Below, piece by piece: positions 1 through 10,480 of a stretch of 64,000 nt of DNA. The stretch is from Cavia porcellus (lineage: Eukaryota; Chordata; Mammalia; Rodentia; Caviidae), in contig NW_026947484.1 in the NCBI RefSeq assembly GCF_034190915.1, positions 182,894,982 to 182,958,981 of the forward strand, in the 5' to 3' direction. The notes below the pieces were generated by a model. The model did no database searches. It was not told the origin of the DNA and worked only from the letters and a program-made list of their open reading frames with translations. Each line of letters begins with the position of its first letter. Within the stretch, counting starts at the first letter, position 1. Position numbers and translations under genes: made by a program.

Positions 1-450
1 TCAAATTCTCAGGATTTGATGCTTCGTAGTACCCTCTTAATCTCTACTTATATCATTTATCATGCTGTTTGCTTTAGTGTTGTTGTCTGAGGTTTTTTTC
101 AGTGACCTGTGACCTCACTAAAGAAAAGTAATTGACTTATATTCAAATTCCTCCCAGCCAGATTAGTGACTGGAATGGAGTAAATGCTCAGAAATATTAG
201 AATGATAAATATGGCTTCATGAAACATGAGTGTGAACCAGCTACGTCTCTGCACCAAGATTTAGAACCAGGAAATATTCACTTCTCTGGTGGGCACTGGG
301 CCCCTTAGGACATGGAGCTGTGGTAGAATTAGGGTCACAATTACTTTGAGCTTCCAGCTGCCCTTCCACGAATGATAACCACATCTTAAGCCAGTTTTCA
401 ATTGAAAAAAAGAAACTGCACAACAGATAATGACACTACTGCCTGATATT
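1..450. other. AT-rich sequence, nothing recognised
   Basis: I see no gene, recognisable repeat or regulatory signature here. The open frames are short and look like chance. Confidence 0.5.
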
Positions 451-600
451 GTGTATTGTGCCAGCCATTGTTTGAGGAAGACATTTTTATTCTCATTCTA
501 CAGGAGATACACCATGGAGTTATAAGATTTCCCCAAGATCTTATGCGAGTAGAAGTTGAGCTGTGGTGTGAATCCAAGGCTGGTTGACACAGAAGCTGTG
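451..600 (-). repeat. MIR SINE fragment (old)
   Basis: The plus strand shows the reverse complement of the MIR core: a TTTTATTCTCATTCTACAGG-like run, then a region like the 'gaggttaagtaacttgccc' block and a degenerate 'gaatccaaggctggttgacac' end. It is diverged, so the boundaries are approximate. Confidence 0.55.
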
Positions 601-1237
601 TTATCTGGATCATTTCTATTGCTGCAATTCCAGGTTATCGTTTGGATAGTTGGTAATCATTAACTACATTGGAGTAGTGTGACTATCATATAAAGTCTTT
701 GGCAAGAATTGGCAATTACTGTTCTATACAGTGTAAATATGAAAAAGTTTAAGATTTTTGAATTTAGGAGAATAATACAGACATTTTAGCTTGTGCTCTA
801 GACTGCAAATATAAATTTGGGGTTATTAAGAATTAGGATGCTATAGTAATGTCCCATATGCAACATTTATAGATCCTACTCAGGTTCTTTCTCTGCCAGG
901 TAGAGCACTGATGTTTATCTCATGATATTAACCAAGACGGAATAAGTACTATTGTCAGGAAATGATGGTTGATAATGAGGGATATGAATAGGGAATAAAG
1001 TGATAATATCTCAGGAATTGGCAGAATTGTATACATCTTCTAGACTAAGCCTTCCATTTTCTAAGAATAAGGCCGAGACACAGAGACCACCCCATGCCAA
1101 CATGAATGAATCCTGGTCTTAATTCATAGGTGAAGACTGTTCATTTTACCTTCATCAGTCTCATGGTAGTTCTCAGTCAATCTGGACACATCAGGACAAA
1201 AGTGTATTTTTATTAAAAAGTATATTGACCTGTTTAT
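601..1237. other. AT-rich unique sequence, nothing recognised
   Basis: No open frame of note and no repeat I can name. Confidence 0.5.
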
Positions 1238-1493
1238 TTGTTGTAATAGTCCACTTTATGATGCTGTAACAAAATAACTGAAACTTGGTACTTTATAAAG
1301 GAAAGAGTATTTAGCTCACAGTTCTGAAGTTTCAGAGTGTGGTGCTGGCATCTGCTCAGTGCTGGCAAGGCCCTCAGAGCAGACAGCATCACAGTGGTGG
1401 GAGCAGCTGTGGAAGAGGTCATACACCAAGACCCTGAGAGCGAAAAAGAGCAAGAGAGAAAAGCCAAACTTGGTTATAAAAACATGCTCTTGT

Positions 1494-1509
1494 GAGAATT
1501 AATTCAACC
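1494..1509. repeat. Left target-site duplication of HAL1 copy 1
   Basis: GAGAATTAATTCAACC is repeated exactly at 4671-4686 on the far side of the element. A 16-bp direct repeat is typical of L1 endonuclease-primed insertion. Confidence 0.93.
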
Positions 1510-2245
1510 GACTTCCGGGAGAACATGGCAGACAGATAACAGCAACTACCGGAGGCTCTCTGAAAGACTCGGCTCAGAAGCCAGGAATGGTGCGGACTAA
1601 GGAGACATAAGCAGGTGGAGATATGCTCTGCTGACTCAGGAACGAACTGGGCTGAGAGAAACCAACTTGGAATGCAGTCCTGGTGCTAAAACATGAAGAG
1701 AAAAGCCTCGGTGTGGAGGCTGGACCCCGCGCCATTGTAAGCCGCGATTTGGGTTTCCCATCGCGCGGCGGCTGGCTGCCTCTACAGTGGCTCGGCAAGG
1801 AGAGAGACACGCAGAAGCTCTGAGAACGGCAATCTGCGAACCGCAGGGAGGCGTGCACTGACTTGTGGTGAGGTGAGTGAGAGAAGCTGACACTCTACCA
1901 CAGTTTGACTCCAGCAGAGGACTTTCTGGGCCCGGGCAGTCCTGCGGGAGCAGGGCGCGGTGGCGACTCCAGCCACACATCCCCCTCTCGGGCGGGATTG
2001 GTGAAAAGTGCCTGGCCTGCGTGACGCTGCCGGCGGACCTGGTAGGCTGTCCCAACCCAGATTCCAGAGCCTGACGGTGGCCGGGAGGGGAGACGCGTAG
2101 GCTGCCTGGTCTGTAACTCCCTGGTGCGCAGCGGTGAGCGGGAACACCTAACTGGTGCAATTCGATCAGGCTGTGGCTGACTGGGAGAGAAGCTGGGCCT
2201 CTTATATAAGCTTGCATATATAAGGAACAGAGAAGAAGAGGCAGC
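1510..2245 (+). promoter_or_regulatory. HAL1 copy 1 5' UTR / internal promoter region
   Basis: This is a GC- and CpG-rich leader of 736 bp ahead of ORF1, as in full-length L1 elements, where the 5' UTR carries the internal polymerase II promoter. The segment about 1980-2045 aligns by eye with 12350-12410 in copy 2, where most CpGs have decayed. Two TATATAAG-like motifs lie at 2203-2210 and 2216-2223, just before the ORF1 start. Promoter activity is inferred from position and family. Confidence 0.6.
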
Positions 2246-3298
2246 ATGGGAAAAGGCAGCAACAAGAAGGGCTCCTCGGCCCCCAATTCTGAGAAACAGG
2301 CAATAGCAGACACCACACCAATATACATAAGGCACCATATAGAGAGCCTCATAGACCAATTCAGGAATGAAGTTATCAACGACCTGAAGCTAGAAGTAGG
2401 CAGAATAGTTAGAGAAATGCTAAGTACCACCCAAGAAAAAACAGGTGGTGGAATGGAAGAACAGAAAAAAAGGGGAGAATTGTTTGATGGAGAAAACAGA
2501 GAAAGCATAGAATACGTGAAGCAGGTTCAAAGGGACTACCAAGATACTAAGAAGTCTATAGAAGACTGGCATAACAGCTTGAAAGAAACTAAGGACAGAC
2601 TATCTGAACTGGAGGGCAGACTTGTAATATGGGAGAATGAAATGAAAAACTTCTTAAAAATAACAAAGAAACAAACAGCAATAATACAAAGACAAGAAGA
2701 TGATAAGAGGATCCATAACTTAAGGATTAAGAACATAAAAGAAGAAGTAGGGACACAAACAAGTGAACTACAAAAGCTACTCACAGAAATAATCCAGGAG
2801 AATTTTCCTAATTTAGCAAAAGGTAAAGATACTCAGATGTATGAGGCATACAGGACCCCAGCTACCTACAACCCAAACAGAGCAACACCCAGGCATATAA
2901 TAATAAAAATTCCAGAAATTCAATACAAGAACAGAATATTAAAAGCTGTAAGAGACAAGAAACAGACCACTTACAAGGGAACACCCATCAGAATTACAGC
3001 AGATTTCTCTGCACAAACCATCAAATCACGAAGAGCGTGGGGGGAAATAATTCAAGCTTTGAAAGATAATAATCTCCAGCCAAGATTGAGATATCCTGCA
3101 CAACTGTCCCTGGAAATTGATGGAAAAACAAGGTGCTTCCAGGATAAAGAGGAACTGGGGGAATTTGCAACCACCAATTCAACTCTAAAGAGAGTATTGC
3201 AGGATATTCTAAAAAAAGAAAAATACAAAGAACCCAGAAATAGTGGCGGGGAGGCCACAACGAATGGAGCAGAGAACAAAATGAAGAAGACAAACTGA
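2246..3298 (+). CDS. L1/HAL1 ORF1 protein (RNA-binding chaperone), intact
   Basis: ORF1p is a trimeric nucleic-acid chaperone that coats L1 RNA in a cytoplasmic particle and is needed for retrotransposition. The frame is open for 350 codons, close to the usual mammalian ORF1p length. The first ATG has a strong context (A at -3, G at +4). Visible regions: a charged N-terminal segment (residues 1-80), a heptad-like coiled coil (about 85-155), an RRM-type domain opening at IHNLRIKNI (157-165) and closing at RHIIIKI (216-222) plus the ILKAVR segment, and the C-terminal domain from YKGTPIRITADFS (243-255) through SRRAW to about 310. The tail (320-350) is basic. A homologous but broken frame is in copy 2 at 12640-13732. 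No ORF2 follows. This is a transposon gene and not a host gene; whether it is expressed cannot be seen. Confidence 0.9.
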   Translation: MGKGSNKKGSSAPNSEKQAIADTTPIYIRHHIESLIDQFRNEVINDLKLEVGRIVREMLSTTQEKTGGGMEEQKKRGELFDGENRESIEYVKQVQRDYQDTKKSIEDWHNSLKETKDRLSELEGRLVIWENEMKNFLKITKKQTAIIQRQEDDKRIHNLRIKNIKEEVGTQTSELQKLLTEIIQENFPNLAKGKDTQMYEAYRTPATYNPNRATPRHIIIKIPEIQYKNRILKAVRDKKQTTYKGTPIRITADFSAQTIKSRRAWGEIIQALKDNNLQPRLRYPAQLSLEIDGKTRCFQDKEELGEFATTNSTLKRVLQDILKKEKYKEPRNSGGEATTNGAENKMKKTN

Positions 3299-4670
3299 CA
3301 GCTACTGACAGAAAAAGAGCTCAACAGAAATGAGGCAGAGAAGATTGGATGATAGGAACAGCTATTTTGGAGAAAATGACATCCTAATAGGTAATACTGA
3401 TTTAGTATCATCTTGTTTTGAAGTCTCATCTAGCTTTTGTCCTTCTGTCTCCAATGGTCTAAATAGGCTGTATCTTATTGGATTTTATTATGTACGATAG
3501 TATAAGCAAAAACCTTTTAAAGACAAGGAGATTATACAGAAACCATTGTTCATTTTCTGTTAGTCGATTCTAAATACTCTGTAATGCTGTCATTCTCTTG
3601 AATGGTTTTACATTGTTTTGATATACTTAATGCTACAGTATATGAAGTTGTACTCAAGGATTTCAAAGAAAGAGACAATATGGTAACTACTTTTAGGTTA
3701 GGATTATCTGGTGGTGAAACACTATTCTGCTTAAATGGTTATGTTTTGATCTGCCCTGTTTCGCTGTTATGCCCTCTTTTATCTCAATCTCCACTCCATT
3801 ATTTACTTTTTTATCTTTATCCTTTTAATTAAAGGAAAAAAATAGCAGGATATATTATAGTAACCCACTTTGACTTTTCAGTACCTTGATTTAAAGCCCT
3901 GTATTACTCTCACCATCTGGTTTTTAACTGATGTTCCCCTATTCTGTTTTGTTGGATAGTATCAGGTTCGAAAGTTTAGGCATCAGCTGTAAAGATAATG
4001 AGACTCATTATGACGCCCATTCTTGTTGACTTTTATCTACTTTTGAAGACCTACAATGTCTCCAATGTTTTGGTTTTGTCGGTTTTATTCTTTATTGTTT
4101 TGTTCAATTGTATTATAACTAACGATATAGGCAATTCTATTAGAGATAGCGGGAGGCATTATGGTAACCATTGTTGATCACCTTGTATTATGTTTTTATA
4201 TTATCTATTATGTCCACCCTTTTGACTTGACCGATTCTGTTCTGTTATGTCACATTTGGTTTTACTCTCTTCCAAAAAAGTAATAAGAACCGTGGGAGCA
4301 ATGAAACCCAAAATGTGTAATAGTCATGGTACAAAAGAGAGGAAAAGAAAGTGCTCCAAACTATATAACTGCATGTATATTTAAGTGTATAAGATAGAAA
4401 ATGATATCACAGAGTTTTATTGGATCAATGAACAGAACTGTTTGCAGTATCATTGATGGAATGTCCACTTTACAAGCTTTAATTTTGTGACGAACAATTA
4501 TTTCTAAGATGACAATATGTAATCCATTAACTAGTGATTTCCTACTGTTCATTTTTTTTTCTGTAAATCTGTATAACTTGTACCCTTTCCCTGATTTTTT
4601 TTTCTTTTCTCCTTAAATAAAATTTTTAAAAAATTACTTAAAAAAAAATAAAAAAAAATTTTAAAAAAAA
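3299..4670 (+). other. HAL1 copy 1 3' UTR and A-rich tail
   Basis: This is a 1372-bp non-coding tail with two parts. The first part (about 3349-3835) matches the 3' UTR of the minus-strand L1 fragment at 48921-49816 and ends in a pyrimidine-rich stretch plus ATTAAA, like an L1 3' end. The second part (about 3840-4670) matches the ends of copy 2 and copy 3, with its own pyrimidine-rich run and AAATAAA. Weakly repeated motifs suggest both derive from related L1 3' UTR units. Confidence 0.65.
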
Positions 4671-4686
4671 GAGAATTAATTCAACC
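4671..4686. repeat. Right target-site duplication of HAL1 copy 1
   Basis: Identical to 1494-1509. Confidence 0.93.
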
Positions 4687-5060
4687 CTGGAGACGAGCAT
4701 TAACCCCTCGTAACACCAGGCTCACTTGTTACCTTCTTCAAGGACTCATCATTTAAAGGTTCCACTAGCTCAGCACCACCACAGGGACCCAGCTTCCAAG
4801 CCACGGGATTGTGGAGGGCACCCTCAAACCATAGTCACTGTCAGGCTTTGTTTTCCTTATGCCTTGGCAGTTTTATCTAGAGATGTCACAAACTAATAGT
4901 TTTTAGTACCCTAACCTATAAAAGCATAATTCTATGTACCTGGCTTATATTTGCCTACTCTCTTGTTGATTGACATTTAAATTTTATTCAGTTTTAAAAA
5001 TGATAATGTGCATTATGAATTTTTTTAAAGGTTAGTACTTTAAAGTTTTTAAACTGACAG

Positions 5061-5365
5061 CTGACTCACTGATATTTATCAAGCATCTGCTATGTGCCTG
5101 GCACTCTGCGGTTTGTTTATAATATCACCAATTAAAAGACCAAAACCTATAAATTCATAAGGTACAGCCCACAATACCCTTCATCATGTTAGCAGCAGTT
5201 ATAGAAGGGTCTACTCTGCACCATTTCCTGTACCAGACAGAATACCAGTGCTTATCCATAGATAAGTACCTCGTATTCCTAGTGTACAGATGAAGAAATC
5301 GGGTCTTAGACAGGTTAAGTAACGTATGCAAGAGCATATAAAATATAGTAGAACTGAGTTTGTGC
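5061..5365 (-). repeat. MIR SINE, nearly full length
   Basis: The plus strand carries the reverse-complement MIR order: TTATCAAGCATCTGCTATG, GCCTGGCACT, then ACAGATGAAGAAATCGGG and AGGTTAAGTAACGTATGCA. About 100 bases in the middle do not fit and may be an insertion. Confidence 0.6.
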
Positions 5366-5865
5366 ATTCACTCAATAAGTACTTTTGTTTTGTGCACCTA
5401 TTAAATCCCAGGTATTATTCCAAAGTCACATTGTGGAATGATACAAATGTTAATAGATGAAACAGGAGTCATGTAAATTAGGCAACAGACATAAACAGGT
5501 AACAAAGATAGGAACACACGATCATCAAATATGACAAGTGCTATAGAGGAAGTGATGTCAGTGAATGTAAGAGGCGGGGTTAGGAGGAGGGAAGGTGCTT
5601 ACATGGGGCGAGCTGATGGGATTTCAGAAGGGGTAGACAGACGGTTCAGTAGGGTTCTTTTAAGCAGAGCTCACAGCTGGTTTGGAAAAGCTTGGTGTCC
5701 TTGAGGGTCTGAAAGGAACCTAATGCGGTTTAGGAGCCCGTGAGGTGAAGGTGGCAAGGAAGACAGTAGAGAAGGCTGGTACTAGATTATAAAGAGGAAC
5801 ATACATTTTATTTGCCATGGAATGGAACGGTTTTCAAGGGTTTCAAATAGGAAACAAAAATATTC
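5366..5865 (-). repeat. L2 LINE 3' region, reverse orientation
   Basis: The sequence follows the reverse-complement L2 pattern: 'attcactcaataagtac', a region like 'aacaggtaacaaa...', a purine-rich 'gacaagtgctatagagga', then 'aaaggaacctaatg' and 'ttgccatggaatgg'. Old and diverged. Confidence 0.55.
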
Positions 5866-8035
5866 TTATTTATGGTTTTAAATAATCACTTTTTTAAAAA
5901 AAGAAAATGTTGGAGGAAAAAGTGGATTGAAACAAACAAGGTGGAGATGTCAGTAATTCAGGTGGGAGAGGACCAGGGCCGGGATGAAGTCATGTAGAGG
6001 AGGGAGGAAGTAGGAGATCCCACTTCTCCTTTCTCCCTTCCTACCCCTCCATCGCTCCCCCATTTCTTTCTCTCTTTGATCTAATTATTTCTTGATGGTA
6101 TAAACAACAGTATTATAGGATTCCTGGATCTGCCTTGTTTCACTGGCTGGGGATGGAGATGTATTACAGGAGAGCCTTATTCCTGGAATTTTTGTGAACC
6201 ATCTCTGTTGAGTTCTGAAAGGACCTAAGGAGTCTCTTCTCTTTCAAAGGGCTTAAAGGTTTCTTTTGTCCTCAGCTACACGAGACCACATTTCTGACGC
6301 GCTGCTAAAACATTTCTGTGGATGGGGGTTATGTGTATTGTTCCGTTTTTGAGGAACACTGCTCATACTGACTTCTGACTTCATGCATTTTGCAAAAGTA
6401 CAGCTCAGTGAATGTGACTTCCGCTGTCTGTGGCTTTAAATGCTGTGAGGGAGGGTTTTTTGTGGGGCAAAAGCTGATAATGGTCTATTATTCTAAATTA
6501 TAAAGAGTTGGGTAGTAAAGAAGTAAATCAGGCTACTGTGGATGAATTATTGTATTTATGTAGTCCAAAATGACATTAAAATGCATTTCTTCTATTATTT
6601 TTAATTTCCTCAAACACAATGAATATTTATTTCTGGAAAACAAGAAACTACAAAGAACAAAATTTACAACTCCCCTCATCATGAGATACTCACTGTAAGG
6701 GCTTATTGTGTATAAGAAGGTAACTTTTAAATAAGTTATTTTATTTTACTAATCCTAAAAGTCAATCATGCTCATTGTAGAGCGTTTAGACTGTGGAAAA
6801 TGAGAAAGAAGAAAATAACATCCTCCTTAGACAATTGTTGGTAATATTTTAATACATTTTAAATTATTTTTTAATTCATAGTTTATATAATTGGTTATCA
6901 CATGATCTCTATTTTTCCAATTAATATTGCATGAATAACTTTTTGTTATTACAAGCTTCAATAATATTTAAACACAAGATGAAGCTGAAATCTGTATTTG
7001 CTACAATGTGCTTTAAATTCCAAGCTGTAAAACAACAAATATATAAAATTAAAATAGTACCCACTTCACTGGTCTGTTGTGAGAGTTAGGTGGATTAGGT
7101 GACTGATATGTATAAGACAGCTCTCATCATTTCCTTCCTATCCATTTAATTTGCTTCATTTTTTTCAATATTAATGCAATTTCTTAATGAAAATTTTTGT
7201 CTGTAGAGCTCTTTGTGAATGGCTTATTTCTGCCTTTACAGAGTTAATGCCCACAAGAGGACTTACTCAGTCAGAGGGTGGGCACAGGGCTAAGAAATTA
7301 AACATCGTGTCTGCAAGCATCCTCGTGGGGAAGTTCTGAGATTTCAGCTGTGTTTTGAGAAGCTGTCTTACTGCTGATGAACATAAATAAAAGATAATGT
7401 CCCAATGGATGACCCACAGGGTTAACGTCCTGTGTTTTGAAAAACATTGATTCTGAATTGCAGGACAGGGGGAAGGAGAAATGCCTCCTTAACTAGATAC
7501 AGAGGAATCACTCAGGGGGGCTTAAGAAAAAATATAATCTTTCCTTTTCTCTCTTCAGCAATTTTTATTCCCAGCCAGGGCAGCCTATGCCACTTCTACC
7601 TCTGAAAATCCCTTTCTGCAGTTCAACTCACTGATGTAATCAAAACCACTTACAGATTGAATTGTGTTACTTCTTTCAAATACGCTGGACAGAAACAAAG
7701 AAACTGCAAAGCCATCAACAGTTTAAGAAAGATGAATAGTGTCCAGGACTCAGGGTCTGAAGCAAAAGAGGGGACATGATCGCTTTTGTGCAGCACTGTG
7801 GCTGCCATAGCTGTCCACAGCTTTGCTCTGGGCCTCCCTTGGACACACTGTAAAACTACCTGCTGAATTTAAAGTGTGTGGTACTGAAAGCTATCACAGA
7901 ACAACTATGATCTCTTCATTCAGCTCTAAGAACCATTTCCAGGCCCAGGATTTCACCTTATTAATTCCTCCGAACCTCCTCAGTCTGGTCTCCTTAATCA
8001 AAACTGCTGTTACTCACCTGCCTCCTCTTTCTCAT
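5866..8035. other. AT-rich sequence without a recognised gene
   Basis: There is no convincing coding frame. A pyrimidine-rich run lies at about 6020-6075. The segment about 6590-6970 is AT-rich and resembles decayed L1, but I cannot place it. Confidence 0.4.
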
Positions 8036-8350
8036 TAGCCAGTTAAGGACTCACAGCTTTCTAGTTCCGCCTTCCCACACTCTTTGGGTGGGGCTTGCCA
8101 ATCAGACAATACCATCTCCTTGGTCACTCTCATTGGTTCAGGAGTAGGCCTGAGCCAATGACCAAAGGAGAGCTTTGTTTCTAGGCCTCTCAGGAAAACA
8201 GAAGGTTCTTCCCCGAAGGTGCCAGCTGGGTGGCTGATGTAAGTGCCAGTTGCTTGAAGCCATTGTGAGAAGCTGTCTGCTGTAGCAGAGAAGCAAGTCA
8301 AAGCACAGGGAAGAATTGCTGGGAGGTGGAAAGATAAAGAACTCAAGGAT
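8036..8350. repeat. Probable old interspersed repeat with CCAAT motifs
   Basis: The stretch has a repeat-like look (TTTCTAGTTCCGCCTTCCC, GCCAATCAGA, ATTGGTTCAGGA, GAGCCAATGACC) that I associate with multi-copy mammalian LTR-like sequence, but I cannot name the family. The antisense frames of 103 and 122 codons across it have no recognisable domain and are not called as genes. Confidence 0.35.
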
Positions 8351-8669
8351 ATTGTTTAAATCTCTGGGGTTAGTTGTAAAAGCTGCAGTCTTTTTCACTT
8401 TAATCTGTCTCACATCAGGAAGGTTTTTTATGGCCCAAAGCAATAGTTCTCTCAAAGAAATATCCACAAATATCTTACTACCTGATAAGTAAAACATGCT
8501 ATTCACACCTGTAGTTCCTTATGGACATGGACACATGTAGCTGTAACATTTTAAGTGCATCGTATATATATTTAGATATTAAATATTAAGTAAATGAATG
8601 AATGAGCCAATGTCATTGTATTTTTAAACAATTCAGTTTCAGAGCCAGAATGTTACAGATGTGATCATT

Positions 8670-9160
8670 AACTAAGAATAGACAGAGGGAAATTGACCCA
8701 TGGCATTTAATAAGGTTACCCAGCTATTAAGAATTCTAGACAGAATTGAGTTCAGGTGAATTGAAATGCAAATTTCCATCTGTTGCCAGAATGGCTCATA
8801 GCTGTTGCCACTGTTTGTCAAAGCACCATCTCAGATACAGGGCCTGAAACTTAGGGCGCCTTCCCATTTACACCAGTAGCACGCAGTCTCTGAACTTCTT
8901 AAGCCCCAACTTCTCTGGATGCTGGTGGTGGGTTCTTCACACGTGTCAGTAAGTAGCAAGAATGAGAAATCCCTCAAGACAGAAGTTACTTCAGGTTACA
9001 GTGAGTAAAGGGCTACATACTTTTAACCTGCTGCTTATACAGATGAGAGTCAAAGGGGCCCAGAAAGGTACATTAAATTGTCTAAGGTCGCACGGCCTGT
9101 GCAAGAACAGGATCTGAGCCTGTATTCCAAGACTCCTTCGACTGTACTCATGGCTTTGAG
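8670..9160 (-). repeat. Two MIR fragments, reverse orientation
   Basis: 8670-8765 has 'aataaggttacccagctattaag'. 9030-9150 has 'atacagatgagagtc...ccagaaaggtac...tctaaggtcgcacggcctg...gatctgagcctg'. Both fit the reverse-complement MIR core. Confidence 0.55.
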
Positions 9161-9256
9161 ATTGGATGCATGTTCAGATCACCAGAAGGAGCAGTCCTCC
9201 TATATATTCATTGATCTGAATAGTGCAGGGCAGAGTTTCTCAAAAACTCTCCGGTA

Positions 9257-9465
9257 AGGGGGTGTCATAGTTCACACCTGTAACCTCAACTACTCAAGAG
9301 GCTGAGGCAGGAGGATTGAAAGTTTTAGATGAGCCTAAGCAACTTAGATCCTCTCTCAAAATTTATATACATATAGATCTATAGTTGGATGATAGATAGA
9401 CAGACAGATAGATAGAATGGCACTGATACTCCCTGGGTTCAATCCTCAGTATAGGGGGAAAAATG
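9257..9465 (+). repeat. B1/ID dimeric SINE (B1-dID type), old
   Basis: The B1 head (GTTCACACCTGTAACCTC, then GAGGCTGAGGCAGGAGGAT) is followed by a GATA-type simple repeat (about 9385-9417) and an ID-like tail ending CCTGGGTTCAATCCTCAGTA. B1-ID fusions are a rodent signature. Confidence 0.65.
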
Positions 9466-9699
9466 TTCTCCACTTGACTTTAAAATGTAGCAAAGTTTGG
9501 AACCACTGCAAAAACATTTTGCTTATAAACTTCCAAGACCCTTGGTGACATCACCCAATATGTGAGATACAGGTTCCAATTCAGGTCACGCCCTGACCTG
9601 AGGACAACTAGGTCTTCCAATGCTTTTTTTCTTAGACAGACAAACACATAGAAATCTTTTATACTTGTAAGCCATATTCATCATCTTGAGTATCCTGCC

Positions 9700-9830
9700 A
9701 GCATGTTGTATTCTTATCCCTCTAGTTGCCCAAAGAAATGGAGACTCAGCTAGCAAAAGTCATTTGTTTGAGATCATCCAAGCAGTAAACAGCAACTGGG
9801 GGCCAGCCCTCTGACTCAAATTATGTGGTT
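9700..9830 (-). repeat. MIR fragment
   Basis: Reverse-complement MIR core: 'aaatggagactcagctag', 'tttgagatcatccaagcag', 'ccagccctctgactc'. Confidence 0.5.
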
Positions 9831-9994
9831 TTACATGGTGTGTTCTTTCTTAAAACTGTTACTTGCTTTTAATAGGTAATCAAACACAGGGTGCAACGTT
9901 CAAACAACAGAGTGAGCAAAAAGTGAAACATGGGCTTCCTACTCTACCCTGCTCAGTTTTTCTATTTCTGCTGTAATTTTTAAGAGATGGTCTA

Positions 9995-10480
9995 CATATT
10001 TTTGAGTACATGCACAGGCATTTCATGTTCCTTATCCTCCAACAAATGGTAACTTATTATTCATACACAGCATCCTGATTTTCTTTAAGCAGTATGTTTT
10101 GGAGATGTTTCCACCTCAGTATGCAGAGCTGCCTCATTCTTATTATATGTTGCATAGAGTTTATTATTTGCACACTATGTATTATTTGACCAGTTTCATT
10201 TTGACTGGTATATTTGTTGCATATGAGCTCTTGGTATTATAAATAATGCTGAAATAAATATCCTTATACACATAGTGGGAGTATATTTGAAACTAAGTTA
10301 GAAATATACTTTTTCGGAAAAGGATGTGTAGATTTAAAATTCTGATGGATCTCCTCAAGTTACCCACAGAGTTGAGCTGTTTTGCATTGCTTTTAGCAGT
10401 CTGCAAAGATTGGCTTTCTACACTCTTGACTACATTGTGTTACTAGTCTTTCTGATCTTTCCAACCTGACAGATGAATAA
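9995..10480 (-). repeat. L1M fragment (ORF2 end / 3' UTR), reverse orientation
   Basis: Plus-strand text such as 'gctcttggtattataaataatgctgaaataaatatcc' and 'ctgatggatctcctcaag' is the decayed reverse complement of an old L1 3' end. No frame survives. Confidence 0.55.

Larger units (their letters stand above)
1510..4670 (+). mobile_element. Full-length half-L1 (HAL1) retrotransposon, copy 1
   Basis: This is a 3161-bp non-LTR element bounded by a perfect 16-bp duplication. In order it holds a CpG-rich 5' UTR (1510-2245), an intact ORF1 (2246-3298), a 3' UTR of about 1370 bp and an A-rich tail after a late AAATAAA (about 4615-4670). No ORF2 (endonuclease/reverse transcriptase) is present: the 3' UTR starts within about 50 bases of the ORF1 stop. 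That ORF1-only structure defines HAL1, a class of L1 derivatives that must borrow ORF2 protein from an autonomous L1. The surviving CpGs, open ORF1 and unmutated duplication suggest a fairly young copy. It is inserted in an MLT1-like LTR. Confidence 0.85.
1238..4850 (-). mobile_element. MLT1-like MaLR LTR, split by the HAL1 insertion
   Basis: Positions 1238-1509 and 4687-4850 read as one sequence once the HAL1 at 1510-4670 and one copy of its duplication are removed. The left part has the reverse-complement MLT1 signature (ATGCTGTAACAAAATAACTG, then TTTAGCTCACAGTTCTG). The right part ends near CAAACCATAGTCA, matching the other LTR end. The family name is from recognition of the pattern and not from a search. 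It is old and diverged. Confidence 0.55.

Noticed and set aside
1574..2359. Several other minus-strand frames in the HAL1 5' UTR
   Set aside because: They overlap one another in different frames in GC-rich DNA and show no domain; only the longest is kept as a finding.
8035..8506. Minus-strand frames of 103 and 122 codons
   Set aside because: They overlap each other, lie in what looks like an old repeat, and have no recognisable domain.
9220..9510. Possible MER5-like ends flanking the SINE at 9257
   Set aside because: 'cagagtttctcaa' and 'tttggaaccactgc' look like termini, but the match is too short to support a call.
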